Shown here: positions 53,868 through 64,000 of the stretch, piece by piece
Numbering within the stretch: the first letter of the stretch is position 1
How the letters are laid out: each line of letters starts with the position of its first letter
NCBI GenBank assembly: GCA_001599935.1
Contig: BCIJ01000009.1
Span: 403,392 to 467,391 of the forward strand
Direction: 5' to 3'
DNA from: Holtermannia corniformis
Taxonomy: Eukaryota > Basidiomycota > Tremellomycetes > Holtermanniales
DNA: 64,000 nucleotides
The notes under the pieces: model-generated
What the model was told of the DNA's origin: nothing
Seen by the model: only the letters and a program-made list of their open reading frames with translations
Database searches by the model: none
Position numbers and translations under genes: made by a program

Positions 53868-56825
53868 CTAATCATCTGCGCGCTCCCACGCCGCCTTGTG
53901 CGGCCAGCGCGTCTCAAACCACTCGTTCATCATCTTGCGCGTCGTCTCATAGTCCGTGTCAATGTCGTCGTTGATGCCGAGGATGGAGATGGTGGGGTCC
54001 GCGTCGAGCGACTTGATGACGCGCGCCATGTGCGAGGGCGATTTCGCCATGTGAAAGTGACTGGTCGAACGCGCGGATAGGTATGGGTAGCGGCTGAGCA
54101 GGCGCATCGTGTAGCCTCGAAGGCCGACGCGCTCGCCGGGCATAGTCGTGGTCTTGAGTACGCTTGAGAGGGAAAAGTCGGCCTCTTGCCACGTCGGCGT
54201 CAGCGGTAGATGTGGAGGGGGGAGGAAAGTGGGCATCGTCTCGCCAATGTCAAGACCGGGGGTTGTTGCAATGTCGGCTGCGGGCGGCAAGAAGGCTGAC
54301 AGTCCCAATGGGCCCGAGGCAGTGACCAAGGCCATGATCACTGAGCGGCAAGTGTCAGCCAGCTGCCCAATCACAAGTCTGTCACGCACGGCAATCGCCA
54401 CACTGTGGAGTTTGAAAGGCTAGGCGCTTGAACATGTCCGAGCTGCTGACATTCTTGGTCTGAGTCCAGAACGAGCCAAAGCACCGATCGAGATCGAGTG
54501 TGCACTTGTCATTCGTACTTGCGTCCGTTGCGGGCTCAAGCAAAGGTGGCATGTGTCCGTCCAGTGAGCCTACAGTTGTCAGTCACCGACCGACGCGCCG
54601 ATCAAGACTCACTGAATAAAAACTCAGTCGCCTTGGGTGCCTGCCATCCCGCCTGCTCGAACACTCCGTTCATCCGCCCTTCTTCAAGCGTCCAGCGCTC
54701 GCCTCGGTGAACTTCAATCTTGGCAACCTCCATGACGTCCTCATCGTTCAGCTCGAATAGCGCCATGATCTCGCTCCGCGCATGATCGCTCCACATGTCG
54801 TCTGTGTTGAGCTTTGCGACGACGTACGTCCAAAGCAGTGCCTCGCGCCATCGCTCGACCTGTGTAGCGTCAGCACTGCAAACTACAGTTCGGTAGCGGA
54901 CTGACCCTCAGGGAAGTCAAAAGCCACTGCATTTGGATATCACCGTGGCCTTTGTGTAGCTCACGGAAACGACGCGAGCTGCTTGTCGTGAGCGCCTCGC
55001 GGAACATCAAGCTCGCTTCGTGGTGCAGGCCGCGCGTGATGACTTTGGGAACATGGGCAAAGTAGGGACGCATACGACGAGGAAAGCGTTGCGACAGCAG
55101 CCAGTTGGCGTGATACAAGCCGCCGACTTCGCCTGCGTCGTTAAAGTAGCTCTTGTGCAGGATGGGTCGGACTTGTTGAGCGTACTGAACAGATCAGTAT
55201 TGGCCTTGACCGCGTGACTTACGGCGCCGTCAAACCGGATGACCGAGCCGTACAGCGGAGAGTGAAAGTCGGATACCTGGGGCAATCAGCCTCAGCTACG
55301 TCCTATCGATCCAGGAGACATACCGCGTGCGGCCGCAACAAGAAAAAATCGTCATTGAGAGACAACGATACGTCGGACTGCAACAGTCAGGATGGTGGCG
55401 CTTGTGCTGAGGTGACTCACCAGACCCGGCAACCACCCGACTCTGCTCTCAATCGCCATCGAGTTGAAGCTCGGCAACGCATCCTTCTTCCATTCTTTTT
55501 CCCTCCATTCCCTCTCGCCGAGCTCTTCAGTCTTGCCGTCCCGATCCAAAGTCGGCAAATGGAAGATCTCCGAGTGACCGGCATACCGAAAGTTTGGATA
55601 CGAGTGCTTGCCCTTGCGGTGTCCTACAGCGGCCGCCGAAGGATCCTTGAGGTAGTATGGGTGATTGCGACTAGCTGGGTCCAGCTTGGAGTAGTCGAGC
55701 CAGCTGGGCGCTTGTGCCACGCGCCAGGTGGCCGCCAGATGTTTTGCGAGCGCCAGAGAAACAGCCGGATAGCTCTTTTGGCGGATCAGCCGCTCTTCCA
55801 GCGCCGTCGTGTTGGCGTCACTCTCTCGCTCCAACACTTCGGCCTCGTCTATGCGAGGTCCCTCGGCCGGGTCGTACATGATGCGCTCGGCACCTGGCGG
55901 TCGCGCGGGCATTGTAGCTTCTAGCCTCTCGATCAACTCTGGCGAGAGCAGTGCCAAGTCTTGAGGTAATGTAAAGGGCGTGTCGGCCGTGATCAAGTGA
56001 AAGGTCCGCAGCGAGCCGGGAAACGAGTCTAGGACCGAGCGCATAGAGTGTACGAGCTCGTTTTGCTCGCTGAGTGATCTCTGTCAGTCTCGGTCATCCG
56101 CTGCGCAACCGTACTGACCGAAAGTGATGAATTGGGGAGAAGACATTTTCCTTTGAGCTCCATTCGACCATGGAGTCTGACCACTTTGGGTCCGAACCGT
56201 TGACCCATAGCCAAGTGACGTCCAGCGTCTCTTCCTCGCCCATCTCGCCCTTGCCGCAGACTGTTTCGCCATCTGCGATCCACTGCTCGAGACATCGATC
56301 CGGAAGAAACCGGGTCGGCCGCAGTCGAGGGAAAGGGGGGTCCGGCGGTGGTACGGGTTGGAAAGCGCGATACAGAGGTGAAACGGAATCGAGCGAGTCG
56401 TCGCCTTCGCGAATCGGTGGGGCAGGGAACAGGTTGGAGAGGTGGGTGTGGGATATCGGATTGGTTGATGCGCTTGTTGTGCTATCAAAGATTGTTGTCC
56501 GACGCGGCAGAGAAAGTGGGGATAGGACGATATAGGCAAGGTAGAGCAGACAGGACCACAAGCAAGCTGGCAAGATTGTCCTTGGGCCGAACAAAGTCGG
56601 GGGGAATTTGAGATACTTGAGAAAGCTCGGCATGACCGCACCAAAGCCAAACACTCTTCGAGCAGGGTTTCTGTCGGTTCCAAGAGCCCGTGGTCGTGCG
56701 CGCGATCTTGGCAAGCGGGGTGAAGGCGGCAGGGCCGAGAGCGAAACGGGATCCAGCGAGGAAGCGTACGCGGCCGGGCCGTCTTCGAGGATATCTTGTA
56801 GGCCAGCGTTTGAGCTGCGGCGCAT
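53868..56825 (-). CDS. Stealth-family phosphotransferase (Xpt1-like)
   Basis: The start is the ATG at 56825 ([10 protein letters not shown]); the open frame upstream lacks an ATG. One membrane helix ([19 protein letters not shown]) after about 60-75 residues makes this a type II Golgi-type protein. The four Stealth regions are visible: [14 protein letters not shown] (CR1); [16 protein letters not shown] with [13 protein letters not shown] (CR2); [18 protein letters not shown] (CR3); and [35 protein letters not shown] (CR4). Family enzymes transfer sugar-1-phosphate or GlcNAc-phosphate to glycans. Basidiomycete Xpt1 adds xylose-phosphate to O-glycans, so that activity is a reasonable guess. 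About 10 introns of 40-50 nt. Confidence 0.85.
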
Positions 56826-57456
56826 GGTGGATGCACGGCCGCCGTACCAAGCTCGTCGAGACCAACGAGAGGGGGAGGTGCGCAGTTCCTTTGCTGCGAT
56901 AGTCAAGGGTCAGCGCGTTGCCGAGCGACGCTAACTTTTCCTCACGTGAAAGCCGTCACTCAGCCTGCGAGGCCACCAGGGTTCCTTGTTGATCCTCCGA
57001 GAGCCTGTTTGCAGACTGAGTGCCGGCTGGACAATTGTCACGGCAATCTCTCGCTCACTATTGTTGCTTAATTGCCCGTGACCGGTCAAAGGGCGTCGTC
57101 GTCGGCCGCCGAGCCAGTCAATGCGCAATTGCCATCTTGGGATCGTCCACCCTGAGAGGGCTGGTCACTGCTGGGACCGGGGTCTTGCTGGGGCTGAGGT
57201 ACTGTTGACGCAGCAAGCCAACGGGATCGCCTGCCACTGCAAGAGGCGCCATGCACGGCTCACGCGCCGAGAGGAACCCGTTGCGGTCAACAACCTTAAA
57301 GTCCAGCGTGGCTTCTGAGACTTGTCTTGACAATGTCGCTGCCGTCCTGCGCGTCAACCAGCACCAAGCTCAGGGTCAGTCGGATGATCAGCGCTCAGGA
57401 TCGTCAGCGGGCGGATTGGGAACAGCACTCATAAGACTACAACGTGGTACAAGCCA
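56826..57456. other. Intergenic between the Stealth gene and RHO3
   Basis: About 630 bases lie between the Stealth start and the RHO3 stop, both on the minus strand. Open frames overlap without domains. No RNA gene was seen. Confidence 0.35.
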
Positions 57457-58632
57457 TTACAGGATCACACAGCGCCCTTGTCGGCCACTGCCACCGCCGC
57501 CGGCCAAGGACAGGCCCGCCGTGCTGCCGCCCTTGGATCGGCTACCCAACGCTACTCGAGCGGCTTCATACACTGCCTCTTGCACACCCCGGTTATGTTT
57601 CGCAGAGCATTCTATGTATGTCAGTGCCGCTTCTGCCACCTGCCGTTCGACACACCGAGATAGCGACTTGCTCGGATCCGCCGAGCCACGGCCAAACCCT
57701 GCTCGTACGAGACTGGCTCTAGCTGTCTGCGCGCCAGCTTCTCATGGACGTGCTCGTCTTCTCGCAGATCGCATTTCAGGGCTAGGCGCGTGAGTTGTGC
57801 GCGACTTGATCAGATGCGCACCCACCAACGAGGATGATCTTGACGCCGGCGCAATATTCAGTGATTTCCTCGATCCACTGCAAGGGATGAGCCCATCGGG
57901 CTCTTAGCCATGCCAACACGAACCTTGGACTCGACGTTTTCCAGCGACACTGGCGAGTCGACCTATATGCCATCAGCATGACAGCACACAGTCAGAATCA
58001 CTCACCGAGAAGCAGACCATGACCACATGCGTGTCCGCATACGACAACGACCGTAGCCGATCAAAGTCCTCTTGACCTAACAAGGTCTCAGCCATATCCC
58101 ATGAGCATCTTGGCCCACACACCCGCTGTATCCCACAGACTGAGCTCGACAAACTGGTCGTCGACCTGTAGGTTCTCGACATAGTTTTCAAACACTGCAT
58201 GGAAATCAGTCCCGGGTCGACAGACGGTACCCTTGCGTACCTGTGGGTTCACTGCGGGGCGGCATGAGCTACACGGCGGCGGGTAAGACATGTACTGACT
58301 ATGTTGTAGGAAAGTAGCCTATGTACGATGAGTAAGGTCAGCTGATCAGCCGAGAGATCGACTGACCTTTGGTAAACACGGTCAAGAGGGATGTCTGTGC
58401 GCACGAGGTCAGCTCGCATGTTGCCCGGTCGATACCTACGAACCTTGCCGCAAGCACCATCTCCCAGTACAACAAGCTTGCGTGACAGCTAGCCATGCGT
58501 GCTCATCAGCTTCGCGCTCGCTGGCTGAACTGAGTTACAGCGACTCACAGGCTTGCCTCTGCGGATCATGGACCGCCGCAACCCGCCTCGAGTATCCTGC
58601 GATGTCGAAGGCCCACCAATACACGAGCTCAT
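57457..58632 (-). CDS. RHO3: Rho3-type small GTPase
   Basis: The start is the ATG at 58632 ([13 protein letters not shown]). The reading [19 protein letters not shown] (G1), [16 protein letters not shown] (switch I), [17 protein letters not shown] (switch II), [36 protein letters not shown] (G4 where TKxD or NKxD is usual; here LKCD as in Rho3 proteins) and [25 protein letters not shown] (G5) is the Rho3 pattern. The tail is Gly/Ser-rich and ends CVIL, a CAAX box whose Leu predicts geranylgeranylation. The N-terminal Cys in MSSC may be palmitoylated, as in yeast Rho3. Rho3 acts in polarised secretion with the exocyst and actin. Introns of 40-60 nt. Confidence 0.9.
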
Positions 58633-58949
58633 ATCCTCAGTTCTCTGCCAGTTTGTACAGCTGCAAGCTACGTTCGCGGTGCAGGAAGAAGAGTTGGCAA
58701 GCAAGCCCGTGCACGAGGGGTTTGTTTGTTTGCGAGCCGCAGCCAGTTCCGGAATCCCACTCGACGCCTCGAGTCGCTGTTCAGCAGTACAGCAAGCTGT
58801 CTGTATCCTGAGTGCTCAGAGCTATTGTCGCTGCTGGACTGGCGAAAAGTTGATGCGTGTGCAAGGTTCAAGTCATCGTCTCGCCACCAGCACCAGGCGC
58901 AGAGCGTGGCACACTCTCCGTGCCGTTCACGTTCCCACCACCAACGACC
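58633..58949. promoter_or_regulatory. Divergent RHO3/SelK-like promoter region
   Basis: About 320 bases between divergent starts. CACCACCAACGACC-type leader sequence sits before the + strand ATG. No other element was recognised. Confidence 0.35.
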
Positions 58950-59485
58950 ATGACATCCGACAGCCAGCACAAAGCCAGCACAGGCTACGTCTCGAGCTCA
59001 GGCTCACTCGGCGCCAAACCGCTCACGTCGCGCCTCCGCGATACCGTCACCGATTTCCTGACCGTCTTCATCTTGTTCTGGGAGACCCTGTTCAGCGTAC
59101 GTTTGCATCCTTTGCCTCATGCCGAGCGCGCTGATCACGATTCCATAGCCTATCTTGAACCCTGGGTCGTGGACTAACCCTGACGCGACGCCGACGCGCA
59201 AGTTTGGCGCGGGCTCTAGTCTTGGAGGCGGCGGAGGGGGAGCGGGAGGCGGCGGTGGTGGCTTCCCTCGCGGTGGTGGGGGAGGCGGTGCGAGTGGTGG
59301 TGGTAAAGGTGGAGGATCAGGCGGCGGAGGCGGTCGACCGGGTCGTGGAGGTGGTGCGGGCGGCGGTGGGTTCATGACCATGGGTGATCTCCGCGGTGGC
59401 GACAGTCAGTCTTTGGCCAGTAAGATCGAGCACGCTCACTGACGCCTGCACAGCGATCAACGCATGCCGTTCGACATGTGGATAA
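58950..59485 (+). CDS. Selenoprotein K-like (SelK/SelG) ER membrane protein, Cys form
   Basis: The spliced protein is 144 aa (exons 58950-59096, 59149-59404, 59454-59485). A single membrane helix (DTVTDFLTVFILFWETLFS) follows a short N terminus with VSSSGSLGAKPLTSRLR. The second half is a Gly-rich stretch with long runs of Gly interrupted by Arg/Pro, ending GDLRG. A 32-nt last exon reads TINACRSTCG before TAA. Animal SelK has Sec near its C-terminal end, where this protein has Cys. SelK acts in ER protein quality control and in Ca2+ signalling; fungal function is unstudied as far as I know. If the last intron is skipped, the protein would read on into SQSLASKIEHAH and stop at 59442. Confidence 0.78.
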
Positions 59486-59600
59486 CATGCAACGCTGTCA
59501 GACAACCGCCCTCAGTCAATTGTATTCACACTCGGCGTATGCTGCACCCCGATGATGTTGCGGACAATGCGATGCATGCAGTTACACGAGTATTACTCTC

Positions 59601-62600
59601 TCACGCGCCTAGGCTCTTCCTCGACTGCCTCCCTCGTTCCCGTGCGCGCCGCGCCGCACGTACGAGGTTGTTGAGGCCCTGCTTGAGACCGTCTTGCGCG
59701 GCATCGCCAGGCGTCGCTACCGACCTGTGGCACCCATCAACACCCCGCACACCGTTATATCATCGCAACACTCACAGATGGACGATCTCCAAGAACTTGG
59801 TCTTCTCAGCTGACGGCACCACATGACCCGGGATCCCGCCGACAGCAGCCTGGATCCACGCCTCGGCCTCTGCGCCGCGGAACGCGACCGCCGCCTGGGT
59901 GAGTTCAATCACGTACTCGAGGCTGTCTTCCGGGAACCCCTGTACGACACCCTGCAAGCTCAACTGCAGCAGGATGGATCCAAACTGAGCGAGGACAGGG
60001 ATGATGACGGCGCTGTACTGCTGAGAAGCGCCGAGCTTGGCGAGAGACGAAAGCAGGTCAAGAGCGGTGAGCGTAATGGCGGATCCAGAGGTCGTGAGGG
60101 CAGAGATGAGGTGCGAAAAGGCGGCGGGGAAGACCGAGGACGCGAACAGGGTGGTTGGGATCCCATCGAAGAATGCAAGGACGAGGTGGACATAGTCTTC
60201 GACCACTGTTGACGAGCTTAGTTTACTTGCATGAATCACCAACGAGCCACTCACCATCTGGGATGCCGAGTGCGCTCTGCTCCTCGAGCAGCTTGGACAC
60301 CTTCAACGTCTCTCGCTCAAACACGCTCGCAAACAGCTGCAAAAGCTGCTCGCCCCCAGGCGCCGTTGCAGCCGACGCAAACTTGACAACCGTCTTGCCC
60401 GAGATCCAGAGATAGCCCGCCAGGCCCGTCTGCTCAAAGCTGCTTGACAACCGGAGCATCAGAGGCGTGAGGACGGACTGGAGCGCAGCGACGGGGAAGA
60501 AAGTCAGACCGCGACGGAGGAGCGAGCACGCGCGCTCGGCAATAGACAGGTTGGTACAGTAGCGGATCAAGAGGTCATCCAGGACCTGGTAGAGGGCGCT
60601 GCAGGTCGCGTAGCAGCTTTCCGGAAGGGGTTCGATCTTCTGCACGATCGCAAGGTAGGCGTCGAGTAGTTCAAGGTTTTCTTTCATCCGTCAGAAAAGC
60701 CCTGGGGAGCGCCACGTACTCACCGCAAACCTCTTGGATCTCTTGCTTGGAGCCCTGACCGGCGCCGTTGGCAATCGCTTGGATCTTCTGGATCGCAGGC
60801 TGGCAAAACTGCTGCAGCGCAGGCGCAGCTTGATCGGCCGGCATGCCCGAGATGACATAGCCGATCGCCTCGCAGACATCGACGAGGTCCTGCTGCGTAA
60901 GCTTGTCACCGACTGTCGTGACAAACGCATGCAGCTGCGGGAGGAAGGGCACCAGGTGGCGGTTACAGTCCTGGCAGAGAAACTTCATTGCCTGTGCAGC
61001 TGCCGCCGAGACATCGTCTTCAACAATGTGGAAGCCGTTGGAGACGTATTCGAGCTGGAACGCGAGGTTGGCAGGGTGGCGATCGATCCACTGCGTGTAG
61101 CGCGAGATGACGAGGATGGCGGCGTACTGGATCTTTGGGTGCGCGGGAAGTTTGGGGATGAGCTCCATGATGTGCGGCAAGACCTCGTCGTCGTCTGGAT
61201 CGACTTCTGCACCCATGCTGCGCATCGAAAAGAGCGGTGCTTCAATCTCTTGCCACGAGTATGCTGGGCCCTTTGCGAGGGCAGTCACGACCATGTCGTA
61301 GGATCGTCGGAGGCAGACGGGCGCACCGAGCACATAGCAGCAGTCTTTGAGCGTGTCGCCCATCTGGTGGCGGAACGAGCGAAACTCGTCGCGCTCGGCG
61401 GCCGTCTGGGTGCTTGCGTCTGCAGGAAAGTGAAGGTGGGTGATGATGGCGCCTTGGAGATTTGCATACAGCTCGAGCAGCGGGCGATGCACCGTGCCCT
61501 CGGCCGGTTGTTTGCCGATGGCTTGTGCAAGCTTGTACCAAAAGTTGAAGGTGATGGGGACAATGTCCAAATCGGGATAGGCTGCACAAGCGGCAATGGC
61601 TTCGACGATGGGGAAAAAGTCATCGAGGTGTGAGAGGATGAGGGTTCGGTACGTTTCACCGGCCTCTGTGAACAGACGGCAATAGCCTCGGATCCGATCT
61701 GGGTCTTCGTGGTGCACCTGCAGCTCGGATCGAAGAGCGACGATCCTCGGCACAATCAATTGAATCACTCCGAGGTTGTCCTCGATTTCTTGCGTCTCAT
61801 GGATCAGGTCGCACAAGACGTCGACTGCAGCGTCAAACAGCTCGTCGGATGCCAGGGCATCGAAAGCGGCATTGAACAGGGGTGTTTGAGCGACTTGACT
61901 GGCGAGCAGCTCGCCGCCTTGCAGCCAGGATCGCAACGTCTCAAAGACCGAGTTTTGTACGTTTGCAGTGAGACCTGAGTGGTTAGCACCTGTCATATCT
62001 GCAGAATGAGACGGACCTGACGCTTGAATATACATGGATAATACGCCGACCACCTGTTGCGAACCACCACCGAGTAGCGTCAATGTTCGTTCTTGCGCCG
62101 CCTCGCCCTGAGGCGATCAGCCCAAGATCCCCTTGACATACTGCAACTCACCGATATCGGTACTCGCGGGTTCCCAGCCTCCTCCACCAAGCACTTGAGG
62201 AACTGCAACAGCACAGCAACCGATCGCTCGTCCTTGCCGAAACGCTCAATCATTCCGGCCACGACATTGTCCCACTGCGGCATCTGAAGAGCGAGATCTG
62301 AGAGTGCCAGGCATACTTGCACGAGGATTGCGCGAGCGCCTGGTGGGGCCGTGACGGCTGTCAGAAAGGTGATGGATTGTAAGAGGGAGTCGCGGAGGGG
62401 TTCCAGGGCTTCGGCTGGCAATTGGTTGAGGTCGTACAGGATCTACAAGGCGAAACGAGCCAATCAGTAGGCGTGTTTGGCTGGAACAAAGGGAGCGAAC
62501 AGGACCTGCGTCGCCAGTTGCCAGAGAGATGCTTTGCGGTCCATTCGCTTAGACCGCTCGTCGTAGAGGGCGGCCGGTGACCGTCCTCATGCCGCTCTGG

Positions 62601-62904
62601 CTATGCTGGCGCGCGGACCCGTATGGCGAGAGGTGCACAGGTGCTCACTTTGGCTCTTATCGTTTGAGCGCCAAACAGGCGTCCTTCGGGGGGTGTCTCG
62701 GCACCAGTCAGTAGGTTGTGGCATGTTTGCCATGCTTCTTGCTAGAGATGCATCAGCCGCTTTCTTTGCCCAGCACTGTCCACTTACTGCGTGTTGAAAC
62801 TCGCTGAGCCATTCGTTGGCCCGCTTCTTGGCGCCGGCGTCTGGGTCATGGTATAGCGACTGCAGCGCCTGGAGCACAGTGTGATCGGCAGAAGCGGCGG
62901 CCAT
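59601..62904 (-). CDS. MTR10: Importin-beta family nuclear import receptor Mtr10/transportin-3
   Basis: The start is the ATG at 62904 (MAAASADHTVLQALQSLYHDPD). The N-terminal importin helices follow: KKRANEWLSEFQ, then EAWQTCHNLLT. The long exon of about 1.4 kb (60671-62083) encodes HEAT repeats: VFETLRSWLQGGELLASQVAQTPLF, LDIVPITFNFWYKLAQAIG, YSWQEIEAPLFSMRSMGAEVDPDDDEVLPHIMELI and YTQWIDRHPANLAFQLEYVSNGF. The C terminus is basic (RAARRARERGRQSRKS). These blocks are those of Mtr10 and transportin-3, which import SR-type mRNA-binding proteins such as Npl3; that is family knowledge. The estimated length of 950-990 aa is normal. Introns are few compared with other genes here. Confidence 0.93.
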
Positions 62905-63263
62905 GGGTGCTTTTTCGATGCGAGAAGGGTCGTGTTCGTATCTGTTGTCGTGAGATGGAGTCTATGAGCAAGCTGGCTGCAGGTACTATAGGTTGAAGCG
63001 GTTGACAGGGAGCGCCCTCAGCCAAGCCCAAAGGAGATGCACGGGCGGTGGCGTCGAATCCGAGTTAAAGTCGGACCGCAAACCTCTGAATTTAGTAGCG
63101 CTGGGATTTGGCGGGTTTGCAGTTAGGCCCGAAACGCGGCCAGCCTATCTGTCACGTGGCCCACAGTAACGCTGCGCGAGGCCCCGCACGAGATTTTGAC
63201 GGCCAGTCGCTGTTTGCTTGTGGATTGTTGCAGTGTAGCTCGACTTTGTCATCCCAGCTCACA
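62905..63263. promoter_or_regulatory. Divergent MTR10/RIO1 promoter region
   Basis: About 360 bases between divergent starts. No distinct element was identified. Confidence 0.35.
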
Positions 63264-64000
63264 ATGGCAGATCAGTTCGAAGACGCACCCAACGATACAA
63301 CATCCGCAATCGAATTCGATCAACCGCTCACGGCACCCGCGCTCTCGGCGTTCCCAGCACCAACCCGGCAGTCAGGCTACATCGACACCGAGGCAGTCAG
63401 CACGCACTCGGGCTCGAGTATCGAGGAAGAGCTCGAGGATGGGATCGAGTTCCTGCATGTAGGCGACCCACCTGTCGATCGCGGTGTTGCTGGAGATCTC
63501 CTCGATGCGCTGAGGGATCAGTCGTTTGCGCCGGTCGACGGTGGTGATGAAGACGAGGATGAGGACTATGGCGATTACGATATCGAAGACGAGGACTGGA
63601 ACTTGGCCGATGGTGGTGTGTATCGCTGCGACAACGCTCAGCCTAGTAGTGAGCGCTGACCCGACAGACTTTACCAAGCAGTTCAATCGCCTCCGACAGC
63701 ATCGCGACGCTCTCCATCCGCAAGCTTCTTCGTCGGCGGCAAATAAAGCATTCCCAGCACGACCCCTGCCTGCACGCAACGCTCATCAGAAACCACCACC
63801 AGCGACTGCATTGAGCTCATCCTCATTGTCAAAGACCAAAGTCATGAATGCTCTTGCTGCGATCCCGGGTGTGGCGGCCAACCCAAAGAACGCGATCGAC
63901 AAGGCGAATCAAAAGGACAAGAGCGATCGCGCGACAACGGAGCAGGTCTTGGACCCTAGGACGAGGTTGGTGCTGGTGGGCTTGATCAATCGAGGCGTCG
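63264..64000 (+). CDS. RIO1: RIO1 protein kinase, N-terminal part (cut by window end)
   Basis: The gene starts at the ATG at 63264 (MADQFEDAPNDTTSAIEFD) and runs past the window. One intron (63616-63667) is spliced: DGG|DFTKQFNRLR. The N-terminal half is acidic (DEDEDEDYGDYDIEDEDWN). The sequence then reaches NALAAIPGVAANPKNAIDKANQKDKSDRATTEQVLDPRTRLVLVGLINRGV, the part just before the RIO kinase ATP site. Rio1 is a 40S ribosome-biogenesis ATPase/kinase that also affects the cell cycle. The catalytic core lies outside the window, so only the N terminus can be judged. Confidence 0.9.

Noticed and set aside
59004..59381. Minus-strand Pro-rich ORF opposite the SelK-like gene
   Set aside because: It is the antisense of the Gly-rich repeats (GGN on one strand gives NCC, Pro, on the other).
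1..64000. CRISPR arrays, insertion sequences or other prokaryotic features
   Set aside because: The sequence is eukaryotic nuclear DNA with spliceosomal introns; no regularly spaced repeats or transposase genes were seen.

Overview
The window is nuclear DNA of a fungus, almost certainly a basidiomycete. Genes lie on both strands, are packed closely and carry many introns. Introns are mostly 38-55 nt, start GTGAGT, GTRNGT or GTGCGT, hold a CTGAC-type branch site and end in CAG or TAG. Gene content fits a yeast-like member of Agaricomycotina (a Tremellomycete is plausible): Stealth-type phosphotransferase, Fet3-type ferroxidase, tail-anchored FHA protein, histidine acid phosphatase. No species is assigned. 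All gene models were spliced by eye by joining ORF pieces at consensus sites and checking frame and family motifs.

Layout. 0-3.7 kb: inverted-repeat-rich tract, a possible small ORF, and a Dcr2-type phosphoesterase (-). 3.8-7.2 kb: AN1 zinc-finger protein (+) and a convergent MFS transporter (-). 9.3-22 kb: a + strand run of bHLH factor, FHA tail-anchored protein, FET3, a C2H2 protein and a Sec2-type Rab GEF. 22.4-27.7 kb: two-RRM RNA-binding protein (-) and eIF4E (+). 27.7-31.3 kb: gene-poor tract holding three small, intronless, mutually similar ORFs on one strand. 31.3-42.2 kb: histidine acid phosphatase (-), a Rab GTPase with a large internal insertion (+), Fis1 (-), METTL21/Efm6-type methyltransferase (-), an unknown conserved protein (+) and a 7TM-like membrane protein (-). 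42.7-48.7 kb: NCA2 (+), two doubtful small genes, a low-quality G-rich stretch with two N bases, an intron-containing tRNA-Arg(CCG), and an old yellow enzyme (+). 49-64 kb: SGF29 (+), TFB2 (-), IWR1 (+), Stealth phosphotransferase (-), RHO3 (-), SelK-like protein (+), MTR10/transportin-3 (-) and RIO1 (+, cut by the window end).

Themes. Secretion and polarity: Sec2 GEF, Rab, Rho3, SelK, Stealth transferase. Mitochondria: Fis1, Nca2. RNA polymerase II transcription: SGF29 of SAGA, TFB2 of TFIIH and IWR1 of Pol II import sit side by side, and TFB2 and IWR1 share a promoter of about 140 bp. Iron: FET3 has a GATA-type inverted repeat just upstream, which suggests control by a GATA repressor.

Most unusual points: (1) the trio of small paralogous ORFs at 28.1-30.6 kb, which I do not recognise; (2) very small exons, down to 6 nt, some coding for catalytic motifs, and introns as short as about 28 nt; (3) a Rab whose GTPase fold is split by about 250 Pro/Ser-rich residues; (4) the GATA palindrome in front of FET3.
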